Source of the DNA: Cupriavidus sp.
GTDB taxonomy: Bacteria > Pseudomonadota > Gammaproteobacteria > Burkholderiales > Burkholderiaceae
Assembly (NCBI GenBank): GCA_031180665.1
Contig: JAPSLP010000020.1
Coordinates: 1-64,000, forward strand
Direction of reading: 5' to 3'
Length of the DNA: 64,000 bases
Shown: one piece after another, positions 55,556 through 64,000 of the stretch
Numbering within the stretch: the first letter of the stretch is position 1
How the letters are laid out: the number at the start of each line of letters is the position of its first letter
Program-made: the position numbers and the translations under genes
The notes under the pieces: generated by a model
Seen by the model: only the letters and a program-made list of their open reading frames with translations
What the model was told of the DNA's origin: nothing
Databases searched by the model: none

Positions 55556-57112
55556 TCAGTCCTGGGGCGGCCCGGCCGGCGGCTGGGTTTCGCGCTCGCG
55601 CAGCAGCCGCTCCAGCAGCCGGTCGCGCGCGCGGTGCCGGCGCTCCAGCCGGGTCGATTCCTCGTCGAGCGCGCGGAACAGGCTGAAGCACATCGCGGCC
55701 ATCACCGCCGCGAACGGCAGCGCCGCCAGGATCGACATCGACTGCAGTCCCTTCAGCCCGCCCGACACCAGCAGCACCCCGGCGATCAGCGCGATCAGCA
55801 CGCCCCAGATCAGCTTGAGCCGCGCCGGCGGCCGCGGATTGCCGTGGTCGGACATCATGCCGAGCACGAAGGTTGCGGAGTCCGCCGAGGTCACGAAGAA
55901 CACCGTGACCAGCACGATCGCCAGGATGGAGGTCAGCGTCGCCGCCGGGTAGGCGTCGAGCAGCGCGAACAACGCCAGCGATGGGTCCTGCTGCACCGCC
56001 TGCACCACCGGCACGTGCTCGAACATCGACGCGTACAAGCCCGCGCCGCCAAACACGCCGAACCACAGGAAGCTGATCATTGTCGGCGCCAGCAGCACGC
56101 CGACGATGAACTCGCGGATGGTGCGGCCCTTCGAGATGCGCGCGATGAAGGTGCCCACGAAGGGCGCCCACGCGATCCACCAGGCCCAGTAGAACAGCGT
56201 CCAGTCGGCCACCCAGGTGCCCTTGCTGAACGGCGTCATGCGCATGCTCATGCCGACCAGGTTGTCCAGGTAGGCGCCGACCGTGGTGGTCAGTGCGTCC
56301 AGGATGAACGACGTCGGCCCCAGCACGAACACGGTCAACAGCAGCAGCACGGCCAGCACCATGTTCAGGTTGCTGAGCCACTGGATGCCGCGCGTCAGCC
56401 CGCTCAGCGACGAGAGGATGTACAGCGCGCCGGCCACCGCGATGATGATCAGTTCGACCGCGATATCGTTGGGTACGCCGAACACCCGGTACAGTCCCGC
56501 GTTGATCTGCAGCGCGCCCAGCCCGAGCGAGGTGGCCACGCCGAAGGCGGTGGCGATCAGCGCCAGCACGTCGATCCATTTGCCGAGCGGCCCGTTGGCC
56601 CGCGCACCGATCAGCGGCTCGAAGGTGGTGCTGATCAGCATCGGCCGGTCCCGGTTGAACTGGAAGAAGGCCAGCGCCAGCGCGACGATCGAGTAGGCCG
56701 CCCACGGGTGCAGCCCCCAGTGGAAGAAGGCGTAGCGCAGCCCGGTGCCGGCCGCCTGCGGCGTCAGCGGTTCGAGACCGAGCGGCGGCTTGATCAGGTG
56801 GGAGACCGGCTCGGCCACGCCCCAGAAGACGAGGCCGATGCCCATGCCGGCGGCGAACAGCATCGAGAACCAGCTCAGCCGGTGGAACTGCGGTTCGGCG
56901 TCCTCGCCGCCGAGCCGGATGCTGCCGAAGCGTCCGAACGCCAGGTACAGCGCGAACACCAGGAAGCCGAACATCGACAGCAGGTAGAACCAGCCGAAGC
57001 GCGCGATCACGCCCGTCAGCAGCCATTGCATGGTCGCGCCGAGCTGGTCGGGCGCCAAGGCGCCCCACAGCACGAACAGCGATACGAGCGCCAGAGCGAG
57101 CTTCAGTACCAT
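55556..57112 (-). CDS. BCCT-family betaine/choline/carnitine transporter
   Basis: 518 residues with twelve predicted membrane helices and the family signature FYWAWWIAWAPFVGTFIARI followed by SKGRTIREF. BCCT carriers import glycine betaine, choline or carnitine, often for osmotic stress; the substrate is not defined by the sequence alone. The C-terminal ~45 residues are a charged cytoplasmic tail. ATG 57112 (MVLKLALALVS). Same strand as lrgAB, 73 bases after lrgB. Confidence 0.92.
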   Translation of the reverse strand: MVLKLALALVSLFVLWGALAPDQLGATMQWLLTGVIARFGWFYLLSMFGFLVFALYLAFGRFGSIRLGGEDAEPQFHRLSWFSMLFAAGMGIGLVFWGVAEPVSHLIKPPLGLEPLTPQAAGTGLRYAFFHWGLHPWAAYSIVALALAFFQFNRDRPMLISTTFEPLIGARANGPLGKWIDVLALIATAFGVATSLGLGALQINAGLYRVFGVPNDIAVELIIIAVAGALYILSSLSGLTRGIQWLSNLNMVLAVLLLLTVFVLGPTSFILDALTTTVGAYLDNLVGMSMRMTPFSKGTWVADWTLFYWAWWIAWAPFVGTFIARISKGRTIREFIVGVLLAPTMISFLWFGVFGGAGLYASMFEHVPVVQAVQQDPSLALFALLDAYPAATLTSILAIVLVTVFFVTSADSATFVLGMMSDHGNPRPPARLKLIWGVLIALIAGVLLVSGGLKGLQSMSILAALPFAAVMAAMCFSLFRALDEESTRLERRHRARDRLLERLLRERETQPPAGPPQD

Positions 57113-57185
57113 CGCGTTCTCCCGGTCGGTTGTCGTTCGGTCCTGCGTCCGCGCTCGCCGAGCGCTCAAGCGCGGATCGGCTGGT

Positions 57186-57908
57186 TCAGCGCGGCATCCA
57201 CGTCGCCAGCAAGGGCACCAGCACCGCGGTCAGCACGCCGTTCAGGCCCATGCCGAGCGCGGCGAAGGCGCCGGCCTCCTGGTTGACCTGGAAGGCCCGT
57301 GCGGTACCGATGCCGTGCGCCGCCAGCCCGGTGGCGAAGCCGCGCACGCTGTAGTCGCGCATGCCCAGCACGTTCAGGATCTTGGTCGCGCTGATCGCGC
57401 CGATGATGCCGGTGCCCATCACCAGCACCGCGGTCAGCGAGGGCAGGCCGCCGATCTTCTCGGCCACGCCCATCGCGATCGGAATGGTGACCGACTTGGG
57501 CGCCAGCGAGCGCACCACCTCGGGCGAGGCGCCCAGCAGCCACGCGATGCCGACCGCCGACACCACCGCGACCAGCGAGCCCGCCAGCAGCCCGCCCAGC
57601 AGCGGCAGCACGTGCGCGCGCAACTTGGGCAATTGCTGGTAGAGCGGCACCGCCAGCGCCACGGTGGCCGGGCCGAGCAGGAAATGCACGAACTGCGCGC
57701 CGTCGAAATAGGTCTGGTAGGGCGTGCCCGTGACGGTCAGCACCGCAACCAGCAGCGCGACCGAAATCATCACCGGATTGGCCAGCGGCGAGAAACGCGC
57801 GCGTTCGTAGATGCGGAAGGCGAACACATAGGCCAGCAGCGTCGCGGTCAGCCCGAGCAGCGGGCTGGCGGCCAGATAGACCCAGATTTCGTTCAGGCGC
57901 GGCGTCAT
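57186..57908 (-). CDS. lrgB: LrgB/CidB family membrane protein
   Basis: 240 residues, multiple membrane helices, with the LrgB motifs PKSVTIPIAMGVAEKIGG and GFATGLAAHGIGTARAF. Together with LrgA it forms a carrier-like pair, first described as a murein-hydrolase modulator and later linked to small organic acid transport. The start overlaps lrgA by 4 bases (ATGA). Confidence 0.93.
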   Translation of the reverse strand: MTPRLNEIWVYLAASPLLGLTATLLAYVFAFRIYERARFSPLANPVMISVALLVAVLTVTGTPYQTYFDGAQFVHFLLGPATVALAVPLYQQLPKLRAHVLPLLGGLLAGSLVAVVSAVGIAWLLGASPEVVRSLAPKSVTIPIAMGVAEKIGGLPSLTAVLVMGTGIIGAISATKILNVLGMRDYSVRGFATGLAAHGIGTARAFQVNQEAGAFAALGMGLNGVLTAVLVPLLATWMPR

Positions 57909-58303
57909 GGCGTGTCTCCCGCGTCGGCCGCGGCATCGTCCGCGGCGGGCCCGGTCGGGGACGCCGGCGGTTTGCGCATCAGCGCACGCGTGACGAGTGC
58001 CGTGGTGGCGATCGCCAGCCAGGTCGACAGCACCAGCGCGACGATGATCGGCATCCATTCGCCGCCGATACGGCTGCCATGCACCATGATGCCGACGCCG
58101 GCCGGTACGAACAGCAGGGACAGATGCTTGAGCAGTTCGGCGGTGGTGCCCTGGATCATCGCCAGCAGGCGATCGTCGATCGCGAGCCAGCAGAACAGCA
58201 GGATCATGCCGATCACGGGACCAGGCACGGGCAGGCGCAGCGCGTAGCTGAACACCTCGCCCACGGATTGGAATACCAGCAGGATGGCAAACGTCTGGAG
58301 CAT
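57905..58303 (-). CDS. lrgA: LrgA/CidA family membrane protein
   Basis: 132 residues with four membrane helices and the LrgA pattern RLPVPGPVIGMILLF and LLFVPAGVGIMVHG. It lies 68 bases after glcF on the same strand, suggesting cotranscription with the glycolate genes. Confidence 0.92.
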   Translation of the reverse strand: MLQTFAILLVFQSVGEVFSYALRLPVPGPVIGMILLFCWLAIDDRLLAMIQGTTAELLKHLSLLFVPAGVGIMVHGSRIGGEWMPIIVALVLSTWLAIATTALVTRALMRKPPASPTGPAADDAAADAGDTP

Positions 58304-58371
58304 GCGAGAGGCAGGTTGGTCGGCCGGGCGGAATCACCGCGATTCCCCAGGCGGCAGCCTCCCGCGCACCG

Positions 58372-59616
58372 TCAACCGAGCATGCGATCCACCAGTTCGA
58401 TCCAGTGCAGCACCGGCGTCTGCGTGCCGCTTTGCAGATGGGTGATGCAGCCGATATTGGCGGACACGATGGTGTCCGGCTGCGTGGCCTGCAGTTTGGC
58501 GAGCTTGTCGTCGCGCAGGCGATAGGCCAGGTCCGGCTGCAACACCGAGTAGGTACCCGCCGATCCGCAGCACAGGTGGCTGTCTGCGCAGAGTTTGACC
58601 TCGACGCCGAGTGCGGTCAAGAGCGCCTCCACCTTGCCCCGGATCTGCTGGCCGTGCTGCAGCGTGCACGGCGGGTGCCACGCGACCCGCTGCGCGGGCG
58701 GCGGCGCGGCGTCGGCAAGCCGTTGCAGCGGCTCGGCGAACGCGGGCAGCAGTTCCGACACGTCGCGCGTCAGCGCCGAGATGCGCGCCGCGCGTTCGGC
58801 GTACCCGGGGTCGTGGCGCAGCAGATGGCCGTACTCCTTGACCATCACGCCGCAGCCCGAGGCGTTCATCACGATCGCCTCGGCGCCCGCTTCGACATGC
58901 GGCCACCACGCATCGATATTGCGGCGCATATTGTCGAGCCCGCCCGGATGGTCGCCATTGTGGTAGCGAATGGCTCCGCAACAACCGGCCTCTGGCGCGA
59001 CGATCATCTGCACGCCGAGACGATCGAACACCCGCGCGGTCGCGGCATTGATGTCGGGCGACATCGACGGTTGCACGCAGCCGGCCAGCAACAGCATCTT
59101 GCGCTCGTGCTGGCGTTGCGGCCACGCGCCGGCGGGCGCGGCCACCGGCACCTTGTTGCGCAGCACCTCGGGCAGCAGCGGACGCACCAGCTGCCCCATG
59201 CGCATCGCCGCGCCGAACAGGCGCGGGCGCGTCAGCCCTTCGCGCAGCACCCAGCGCGCGATGCGCTGGCGCGCCGGGCGATGCAGGCCCTGCTCGGCGA
59301 GCCGCTCGTCGACGACCTGGCGGCCGATATCGACCAGCCGGCCGTAGGTGACGCCCGACGGGCACGTCGATTCGCAGTTGCGGCAGGTCAGGCAGCGGTC
59401 CAGATGCAGGCGCGTGCTTTCGGTGACGGGGTTGCCCTCGAGCACCTGCTTCATCAGATAGATGCGCCCGCGCGGGCCATCGAGCTCGTCGCCGAGCAGC
59501 TGGTAGGTCGGACAGGTCGCGGTGCAGAAGCCGCAGTGCACGCACTTGCCGACGATGGACTTGGCTTCTTCGCCATCGGGCGTGTCGCGGAGGAAATCGG
59601 CCAGGGTCGTTTGCAT
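58372..59616 (-). CDS. glcF: Glycolate oxidase iron-sulfur subunit GlcF
   Basis: 414 residues: two ferredoxin-type 4Fe-4S motifs (GKCVHCGFCTATCPTY and CLTCRNCESTCPSG) and two CCG domains (PEAGCCGAI, LCCGSAGTYS). With GlcD and GlcE it oxidises glycolate (and D-lactate) to glyoxylate and passes electrons to quinone. Order here is glcD, channel-like gene, glcE, glcF. Confidence 0.95.
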   Translation of the reverse strand: MQTTLADFLRDTPDGEEAKSIVGKCVHCGFCTATCPTYQLLGDELDGPRGRIYLMKQVLEGNPVTESTRLHLDRCLTCRNCESTCPSGVTYGRLVDIGRQVVDERLAEQGLHRPARQRIARWVLREGLTRPRLFGAAMRMGQLVRPLLPEVLRNKVPVAAPAGAWPQRQHERKMLLLAGCVQPSMSPDINAATARVFDRLGVQMIVAPEAGCCGAIRYHNGDHPGGLDNMRRNIDAWWPHVEAGAEAIVMNASGCGVMVKEYGHLLRHDPGYAERAARISALTRDVSELLPAFAEPLQRLADAAPPPAQRVAWHPPCTLQHGQQIRGKVEALLTALGVEVKLCADSHLCCGSAGTYSVLQPDLAYRLRDDKLAKLQATQPDTIVSANIGCITHLQSGTQTPVLHWIELVDRMLG

Positions 59617-59750
59617 GATAGGGACCAGAGTGGTTGTCGCGCCGGCTTGTCGTTTGGCTTGTCGCCTGTATTTGTCGTGGGGACTTGCCGAGGCGCTTGT
59701 CTAGCGAATCGGGGATGGCGCGCAATGGAGCCGGGAATGGAGCGCCAAAT

Positions 59751-60857
59751 TCAGAGCTCCGGGTACAGCCGCCCCGGATTGAAGATGCCGGCCGGATCGA
59801 AGGCCGCCTTCAGCCGCGCGTGGATCGCCATCAGCGGCGCCGACTGCGGCGTGAACACGCCCTCCGACTTGTCGCCGTTACGGAACAGCGTCGCGTGTCC
59901 CCCGGAGGCCTGCGCGATGTCCCGCACCTGCGCGGCCGGTACCGGTTGCGCCGGAATCCACCAGCGCTGGCCGCCGCCCCATTCGATCAGCTGCGTGCCG
60001 CCCGCCGCCGGCGGCAGGGCCAGCGGCGCGGCCATGGTCGGCAGCGCCAGGCGCCACAGCGGCGCGCCGGCATGGGACGGCGCGAAGAACGGATGGGTCT
60101 GCTCGCGCAGTGCCTGCCACAGGGCCTGCGCCTCGCCTTGCCCGATCGCCTCGCCGCCGAGACGCTCGCGCGCGGCGCGCAACGCCGCCGCCGCGCCGGA
60201 CAGCCGCACGTGCAGCACGCCGTCGTGCCAGACCGAGGCGGCGATCGGCAGCGGCTGCCCGCCCCATTGGTTCAGGCGCTGCAGCGCCTCGGCCTCGCCC
60301 AGTTCGAAGCGCAGCGTGGCGTCGTCGAACGGCACCGGCAGCACCTTCAGCGAGACTTCGAGAATCAGCCCCAACGTGCCCAGCGAGCCGGCAATCAGCC
60401 GCGACACATCGTAGCCCGCGACGTTCTTCATCACCTGGCCGCCGAACTGCAGCGTGTCGCCGCGGCCGTCCATCATCTGCACGCCCAGCACGAAGTCGCG
60501 CAGCGCGCCGACCGACTGCCGGCGCGGACCCGAGAGGCCCGCCGCGACCGCGCCGCCCAGCGTCGCGCGGCGGATGCCGTCGGCGCCGGCGAAGTGCGGC
60601 GGCTCGAAGGCCAGCATCTGGCGCCGTTCGGCCAGCGTCGCCTCGATCTCGGCCAGCGGCGTGCCACAGCGCGCGGTGATCACCAGCTCGGCGGGGTCGT
60701 AGTCGACGATGCCGGCATGGCCGCGCGTGTCCAGCAGCTCGCCCTGGGGCGGCTGGCCGTAGAAGTCCTTGCTGCCGCCGCCGGTGAAGCGCAGCGGCGT
60801 GCGGCTGGCGGCGGCGTGCCGGATGGCATCGCGGAAGGCGTCGAGCTTGTCTTGCAT
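59751..60857 (-). CDS. glcE: Glycolate oxidase FAD-binding subunit GlcE
   Basis: 368 residues of the FAD-linked oxidase (PCMH) fold: LRFTGGGSKDFYGQPP, DYDPAELVITARCGTPLAEIEATL, DGIRRATLGGAVAAGLSGPRR and a C-terminal end IFNPGRLYPEL. A smaller companion of GlcD in the three-subunit glycolate dehydrogenase. Confidence 0.95.
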   Translation of the reverse strand: MQDKLDAFRDAIRHAAASRTPLRFTGGGSKDFYGQPPQGELLDTRGHAGIVDYDPAELVITARCGTPLAEIEATLAERRQMLAFEPPHFAGADGIRRATLGGAVAAGLSGPRRQSVGALRDFVLGVQMMDGRGDTLQFGGQVMKNVAGYDVSRLIAGSLGTLGLILEVSLKVLPVPFDDATLRFELGEAEALQRLNQWGGQPLPIAASVWHDGVLHVRLSGAAAALRAARERLGGEAIGQGEAQALWQALREQTHPFFAPSHAGAPLWRLALPTMAAPLALPPAAGGTQLIEWGGGQRWWIPAQPVPAAQVRDIAQASGGHATLFRNGDKSEGVFTPQSAPLMAIHARLKAAFDPAGIFNPGRLYPEL

Positions 60858-60993
60858 GGCGTTGGCAGGGGATGGCTAGGGTTCTGGTTGTCTTCGGTTC
60901 AGGCGCTTGCGGGCGGCACATGGCCGCGCCCGGCGGCGCTTCTGTTCTGTCGTTCTGTTGTCCTGGCGTTCCGTCGATCGTCGCCGCGGGACG

Positions 60994-61935
60994 TCAGGCC
61001 TGGTCGCCGACCTCGACCTGATAGGGCGGCAGCTTCTTGCCGCAGTGCTTGCAATAGGAGGCGTCGGGGTCGTGCCCCTCGGTCAGGCAATGCACGCAAG
61101 TGCGCGTCGTCAGCGGCCGCCGGATGATGCTGGCGGCCAGTTCCGCACCGACGATGCCGGTCGGGAAGGCGATGATGCCGTAGCCCAGCAGGATCGTCAG
61201 CGAGGTGATGAACTGCCCCACGGCGGTCTTCGGCACCATGTCGCCGTAGCCGGTGGTGGTCAGCGTCACGACCGCCCAGTACATGCTGCGCGGAATGCTG
61301 ACAAAGCCGTTCTCGGGACCCTCGACGACATGCATCACGGTGCCGAGGATCACGGTGATGATGAAGACGGTGCCGAGGAACACGGCAATCTTGCGCCGGC
61401 TGTTGGCCAGCGCACGATAGAGGATCTGCGCTTCCTCGAAGTAGACCGTCAGCTTCAGGATCCGGAACACGCGCAGCAGCCGCAGCAGCCGCACGTCGAT
61501 CAGGAAGGCCAGCTCCGGCATGAAGAAGGCCAGCCAGGTCGGCATGATCGAGATGAAGTCGATGATGCCGAAGAAGCTGAACACATAGCGCAGCCGCCGC
61601 CGCACCACCAGGATCCGCATCACGTACTCGGCGGTGAACAGCAGCGTGAACATCCACTCGAGCACGGTGAAGGCCACGCCGAGCCGTGCGTGGACCGCCG
61701 GCACGCTGTCGAACGTCACCACCAGCACGCTGGCGACGATGGCCAGCAGCAGCGCCACATCGAACTGCCGTCCCTCGCGGGTATCCGCCTCGAAGATGAT
61801 CGTGTACCAGCGCTGGCGCCAGCCGGTCTCCGGCTTGCCCAGGTACTGGCGCACGAACGCTTCCTGGCGCCGGCGCGGATCGTCGCGCGGAGGCTGGCGG
61901 GGTCCCTGGCGGGGGGCTTGGCGGTAGTCGGCCAT
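60994..61935 (-). CDS. Voltage-gated potassium channel-like ion transporter with a zinc ribbon
   Basis: 313 residues. Six membrane helices: S4-like RLLRLLRVFRILKL, pore filter TTTGYGDMVP. The C-terminus has a CxxC-x13-CxxC zinc ribbon (CVHCLTEG ... YCKHCGKK), unusual for Kv channels. Substrate and gating are inferred only. ATG 61935 (MADYRQAPRQ); glcD ends 17 bases upstream, so it sits inside the glc operon. Confidence 0.9.
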   Translation of the reverse strand: MADYRQAPRQGPRQPPRDDPRRRQEAFVRQYLGKPETGWRQRWYTIIFEADTREGRQFDVALLLAIVASVLVVTFDSVPAVHARLGVAFTVLEWMFTLLFTAEYVMRILVVRRRLRYVFSFFGIIDFISIMPTWLAFFMPELAFLIDVRLLRLLRVFRILKLTVYFEEAQILYRALANSRRKIAVFLGTVFIITVILGTVMHVVEGPENGFVSIPRSMYWAVVTLTTTGYGDMVPKTAVGQFITSLTILLGYGIIAFPTGIVGAELAASIIRRPLTTRTCVHCLTEGHDPDASYCKHCGKKLPPYQVEVGDQA

Positions 61936-61952
61936 CGGCGTGCGGGCCTCGC

Positions 61953-63476
61953 TCAGAAGCGCGGCAGGTCCGGATGCGGCAGCACGCCACGGCGCACGTG
62001 CATCTTGCCGTATTCGGCGCAGCGCGCCAGCGTCGGAATCGCCTTGTCCGGATTGAGCAGCCGTGCCGGGTCGAACGCCGCCTTCACGCGCAGGAACGCC
62101 TCGCGTTCCTCGGGCGCGAACTGCACGCACATCGAATTGAGCTTCTCGACGCCGACGCCGTGTTCGCCGGTGACAGTGCCGCCGAGTTCGACGCAGGTCT
62201 CCAGGATGTCGGCGCCGAACAGCTCGGCGCGCTGCCATTCGTCATGGTCCGCGCCATCGAACAGGATCAGCGGATGCATATTGCCGTCGCCGGCATGGAA
62301 GACGTTGATGCAGCGCAGGCCGTACTTGTGCTCCATCTGCTCGATGCGCTTGAGCAGCGTGCCGATGTGCTTGCGCGGGATGGTGCCGTCCATGCAGTAG
62401 TAGTCGGGCGAGATCCGGCCCGCGGCGGGGAAGGCGTTCTTGCGGCCGCTCCAGAAGCGCAGGCGCTCGGGCTCGCTTTGCGACACCGCGATGCGGGTCG
62501 CGCCCGATGCGCGCAGCACCTCGCTCATGCGCTCGATTTCCTCGGCCACTTCCTCGGGCGTGCCATCGGATTCGCACAGCAGGATCGCGGCGGCGTCGAG
62601 GTCGTAGCCGGCGTGGACGAATTCCTCGACCGCGGCGGTCGCCGGCTTGTCCATCATCTCCAGCCCGGCCGGGATGATGCCGGCGGCAATCACGTCGGCG
62701 ACCGCATTGCCACCTTTTTCGACATCGTCGAAGCTGGCCATGATGACCTGCGCCAGCTGCGGCCGCGGCACCAGCTTGACGGTGACCTCGGTGGTGACCG
62801 CCAGCATCCCCTCCGAGCCGATCAGCACCGCGAGCAGGTCCAGGCCCGGCGCGTCGGGCGCGGCGCTGCCGAACTCGACCACCTCGCCTTCCATCGTGAT
62901 CGCGCGCACGCGCAGCACGTTGTGGACGGTCAGCCCGTATTTCAGGCAATGCACGCCGCCCGAATTCTCGGCGACGTTGCCGCCGATGGTGCAGGCGATC
63001 TGCGACGAGGGATCGGGCGCGTAGTACAGGCCGTACGGTGCGGCGGCTTCGGAGATTGCCAGATTGCGCACGCCGGGCTGGACCACCGCGGTGCGCGACA
63101 GCGGATCGATCGACACGATCCGCTTGAACTTGGCAAGCGACAGCACCACGCCGCTGGCGATCGGCATCGCGCCGCCGGACAGGCTGGTGCCCGCGCCGCG
63201 GGGTACCACGGGGACGCGCAGCCGGTGGCACAGCCGCAGGATCGCGATCACCTGTTCTTCGGTGTCGGGCAGCACCACGGCGAGCGGCACCTGGCGATAG
63301 GCCGCCAGGCCGTCGCATTCATAGGGCACGGTGTCTTCGGGCCGCGTCAGCAGCGCGGGCTCGGGGAGGATGCGCGCGAGTTCGCGCAGCAGCTCGGCGG
63401 TCTGTTCGGGCGAGAGCGCGGCGGCCAGTGCGGCCGAGGAGGCCGCTGGGATGGCAGCGTCTTGCGGGGCGTTCAT
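61953..63476 (-). CDS. glcD: Glycolate oxidase subunit GlcD
   Basis: 507 residues; FAD-binding PCMH domain with VPVVPRGAGTSLSGGAMP and QIACTIGGNVAENSGGVHC, then the FAD-oxidase C-terminal domain (GLRCINVFHAGDGNMHPLI, GGTVTGEHGVGVEKL). Main flavin subunit that oxidises glycolate. The N-terminal ~25 residues are Ala-rich. Starts the glc unit, downstream of a LysR gene on the same strand. Confidence 0.95.
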   Translation of the reverse strand: MNAPQDAAIPAASSAALAAALSPEQTAELLRELARILPEPALLTRPEDTVPYECDGLAAYRQVPLAVVLPDTEEQVIAILRLCHRLRVPVVPRGAGTSLSGGAMPIASGVVLSLAKFKRIVSIDPLSRTAVVQPGVRNLAISEAAAPYGLYYAPDPSSQIACTIGGNVAENSGGVHCLKYGLTVHNVLRVRAITMEGEVVEFGSAAPDAPGLDLLAVLIGSEGMLAVTTEVTVKLVPRPQLAQVIMASFDDVEKGGNAVADVIAAGIIPAGLEMMDKPATAAVEEFVHAGYDLDAAAILLCESDGTPEEVAEEIERMSEVLRASGATRIAVSQSEPERLRFWSGRKNAFPAAGRISPDYYCMDGTIPRKHIGTLLKRIEQMEHKYGLRCINVFHAGDGNMHPLILFDGADHDEWQRAELFGADILETCVELGGTVTGEHGVGVEKLNSMCVQFAPEEREAFLRVKAAFDPARLLNPDKAIPTLARCAEYGKMHVRRGVLPHPDLPRF

Positions 63477-63675
63477 GGCGACTCCTGTATGGCCTCGCGG
63501 CCCTGGCGGCGCAGGCGAGGCGGGGACGGCAGACTATAGCGCAAGCCTTGGCCGTGCAGCCGCCGGCGCACGTGAATTCGGCGCGCCGCGCCGATCAAAA
63601 CCGCTCATGCCGCGGCACGATCGGGGTCCCGCCGGCCGTGCCGCGCGGCCTGCGGCGCCGGTGCTGGCGCCCGGC

Positions 63676-64000
63676 TTACCACTCCAGGCTGAGCAGCCAG
63701 TCGACGAAGTAGCGGGCCTCGGGCTTGAGCGGTGCCTGTTCGCGCTCGACGATGTAGTAGCCATGCGGCGACTCCGATTCGATATCGAGCAGCCGCACCA
63801 TCTGGCCCAGCGACAGCCAGTGCCGCGCCATGCGCTGGCGCACCAGGGCCACGCCCTGGTTCGAGGCGACCGCCTCCAGCATGAAGCCGATGTCGTTGAA
63901 CTGCGGGCCGCTCTGCGGCTCGGGCCAGTCCAGCCCGGCGGTCTCGAACCACGGCTTCCATGGTTCCAGCGGACTGCGCAGCAGCACCAGATTGGCCAGG
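63676..64000 (-). CDS. LysR-type regulator, C-terminal part (runs off the window)
   Basis: The last ~108 codons of a GcvA-type LysR regulator: PLEPWKPWFETAGLDWPEP, GPQFNDIGFMLEAVASNQGV, ALVRQRMARHWLSLGQMVRL and a final YIVEREQAPLKPEARYFVDW. The DNA-binding N-terminus is beyond position 64000. It lies upstream of glcD on the same strand, and could regulate it, but its own promoter is not visible. Confidence 0.88.
   Translation of the reverse strand, partial: LANLVLLRSPLEPWKPWFETAGLDWPEPQSGPQFNDIGFMLEAVASNQGVALVRQRMARHWLSLGQMVRLLDIESESPHGYYIVEREQAPLKPEARYFVDWLLSLEW

Overview
This is high-GC (roughly two-thirds G+C) betaproteobacterial chromosome of the Ralstonia/Cupriavidus type in Burkholderiaceae. 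The evidence is the gene order (tkt-gap-phcA-fur-bamE-dapB, leuS-lptE-holA-proA, queA-tgt-yajC-secD-secF) and a complete Phc quorum-sensing set: the LysR regulator phcA near the left end, and the signal-synthesis/two-component operon phcBSRQ in the middle. I assigned the genus by recognising families and neighbourhoods, not by a search. No rRNA, tRNA, CRISPR array, prophage or insertion sequence was recognised.

Layout. 1-3.8 kb: barstar-like gene, YidB-family gene, rsmE, a VOC-fold gene and a spermidine-synthase-like gene whose frame runs into the VOC gene without a stop. 3.8-8.7 kb: tkt, gap, phcA, fur. 8.9-19.2 kb: bamE, dapB, leuS-lptE-holA, proA, hemJ-like, a DsbA-fold isomerase and an RlmL-like RNA methyltransferase. 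19.3-25.1 kb (minus strand): an atypical response regulator, then a proton-translocating transhydrogenase operon whose alpha-1 gene is separated from alpha-2/beta by panD and an acid-phosphatase-like gene. 25.3-27 kb: NUDIX hydrolase and mnmA. 27.2-29.1 kb: an atypical 627-residue protein with a eukaryote-like F-box motif and degenerate helical repeats, the most unusual gene here. 29.1-34.5 kb: GST, purB, a vapBC toxin-antitoxin pair, cytochrome b561 and two YceI genes. 34.9-39.9 kb: phcB-phcS-phcR-phcQ. 40-48.4 kb: secF, secD, yajC, tgt and queA on the minus strand, divergent from recG. 48.6-52.2 kb: a peroxide-defence block (oxyR, a 34-codon ORF, katA, dps). 52.4-57.1 kb: ubiA, proC, a yggS-family gene, glutathione peroxidase and a BCCT transporter. 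57.2-64 kb (minus strand): lrgB, lrgA, glcF, glcE, a potassium-channel-like gene, glcD and the 3' part of a LysR gene running off the window.

How the parts fit. PhcB is expected to make a 3-hydroxy fatty-acid methyl ester signal, PhcS/PhcR/PhcQ to sense and relay it, and PhcA to be the global regulator they control. OxyR probably controls katA and perhaps dps. The glc genes oxidise glycolate to glyoxylate, and the adjoining lrgAB pair may move glycolate or a related small acid across the membrane. Five copies of a 70-90 bp nested palindromic repeat lie in intergenic gaps. Several genes share a promoter-like GGTANAAT-CG motif.
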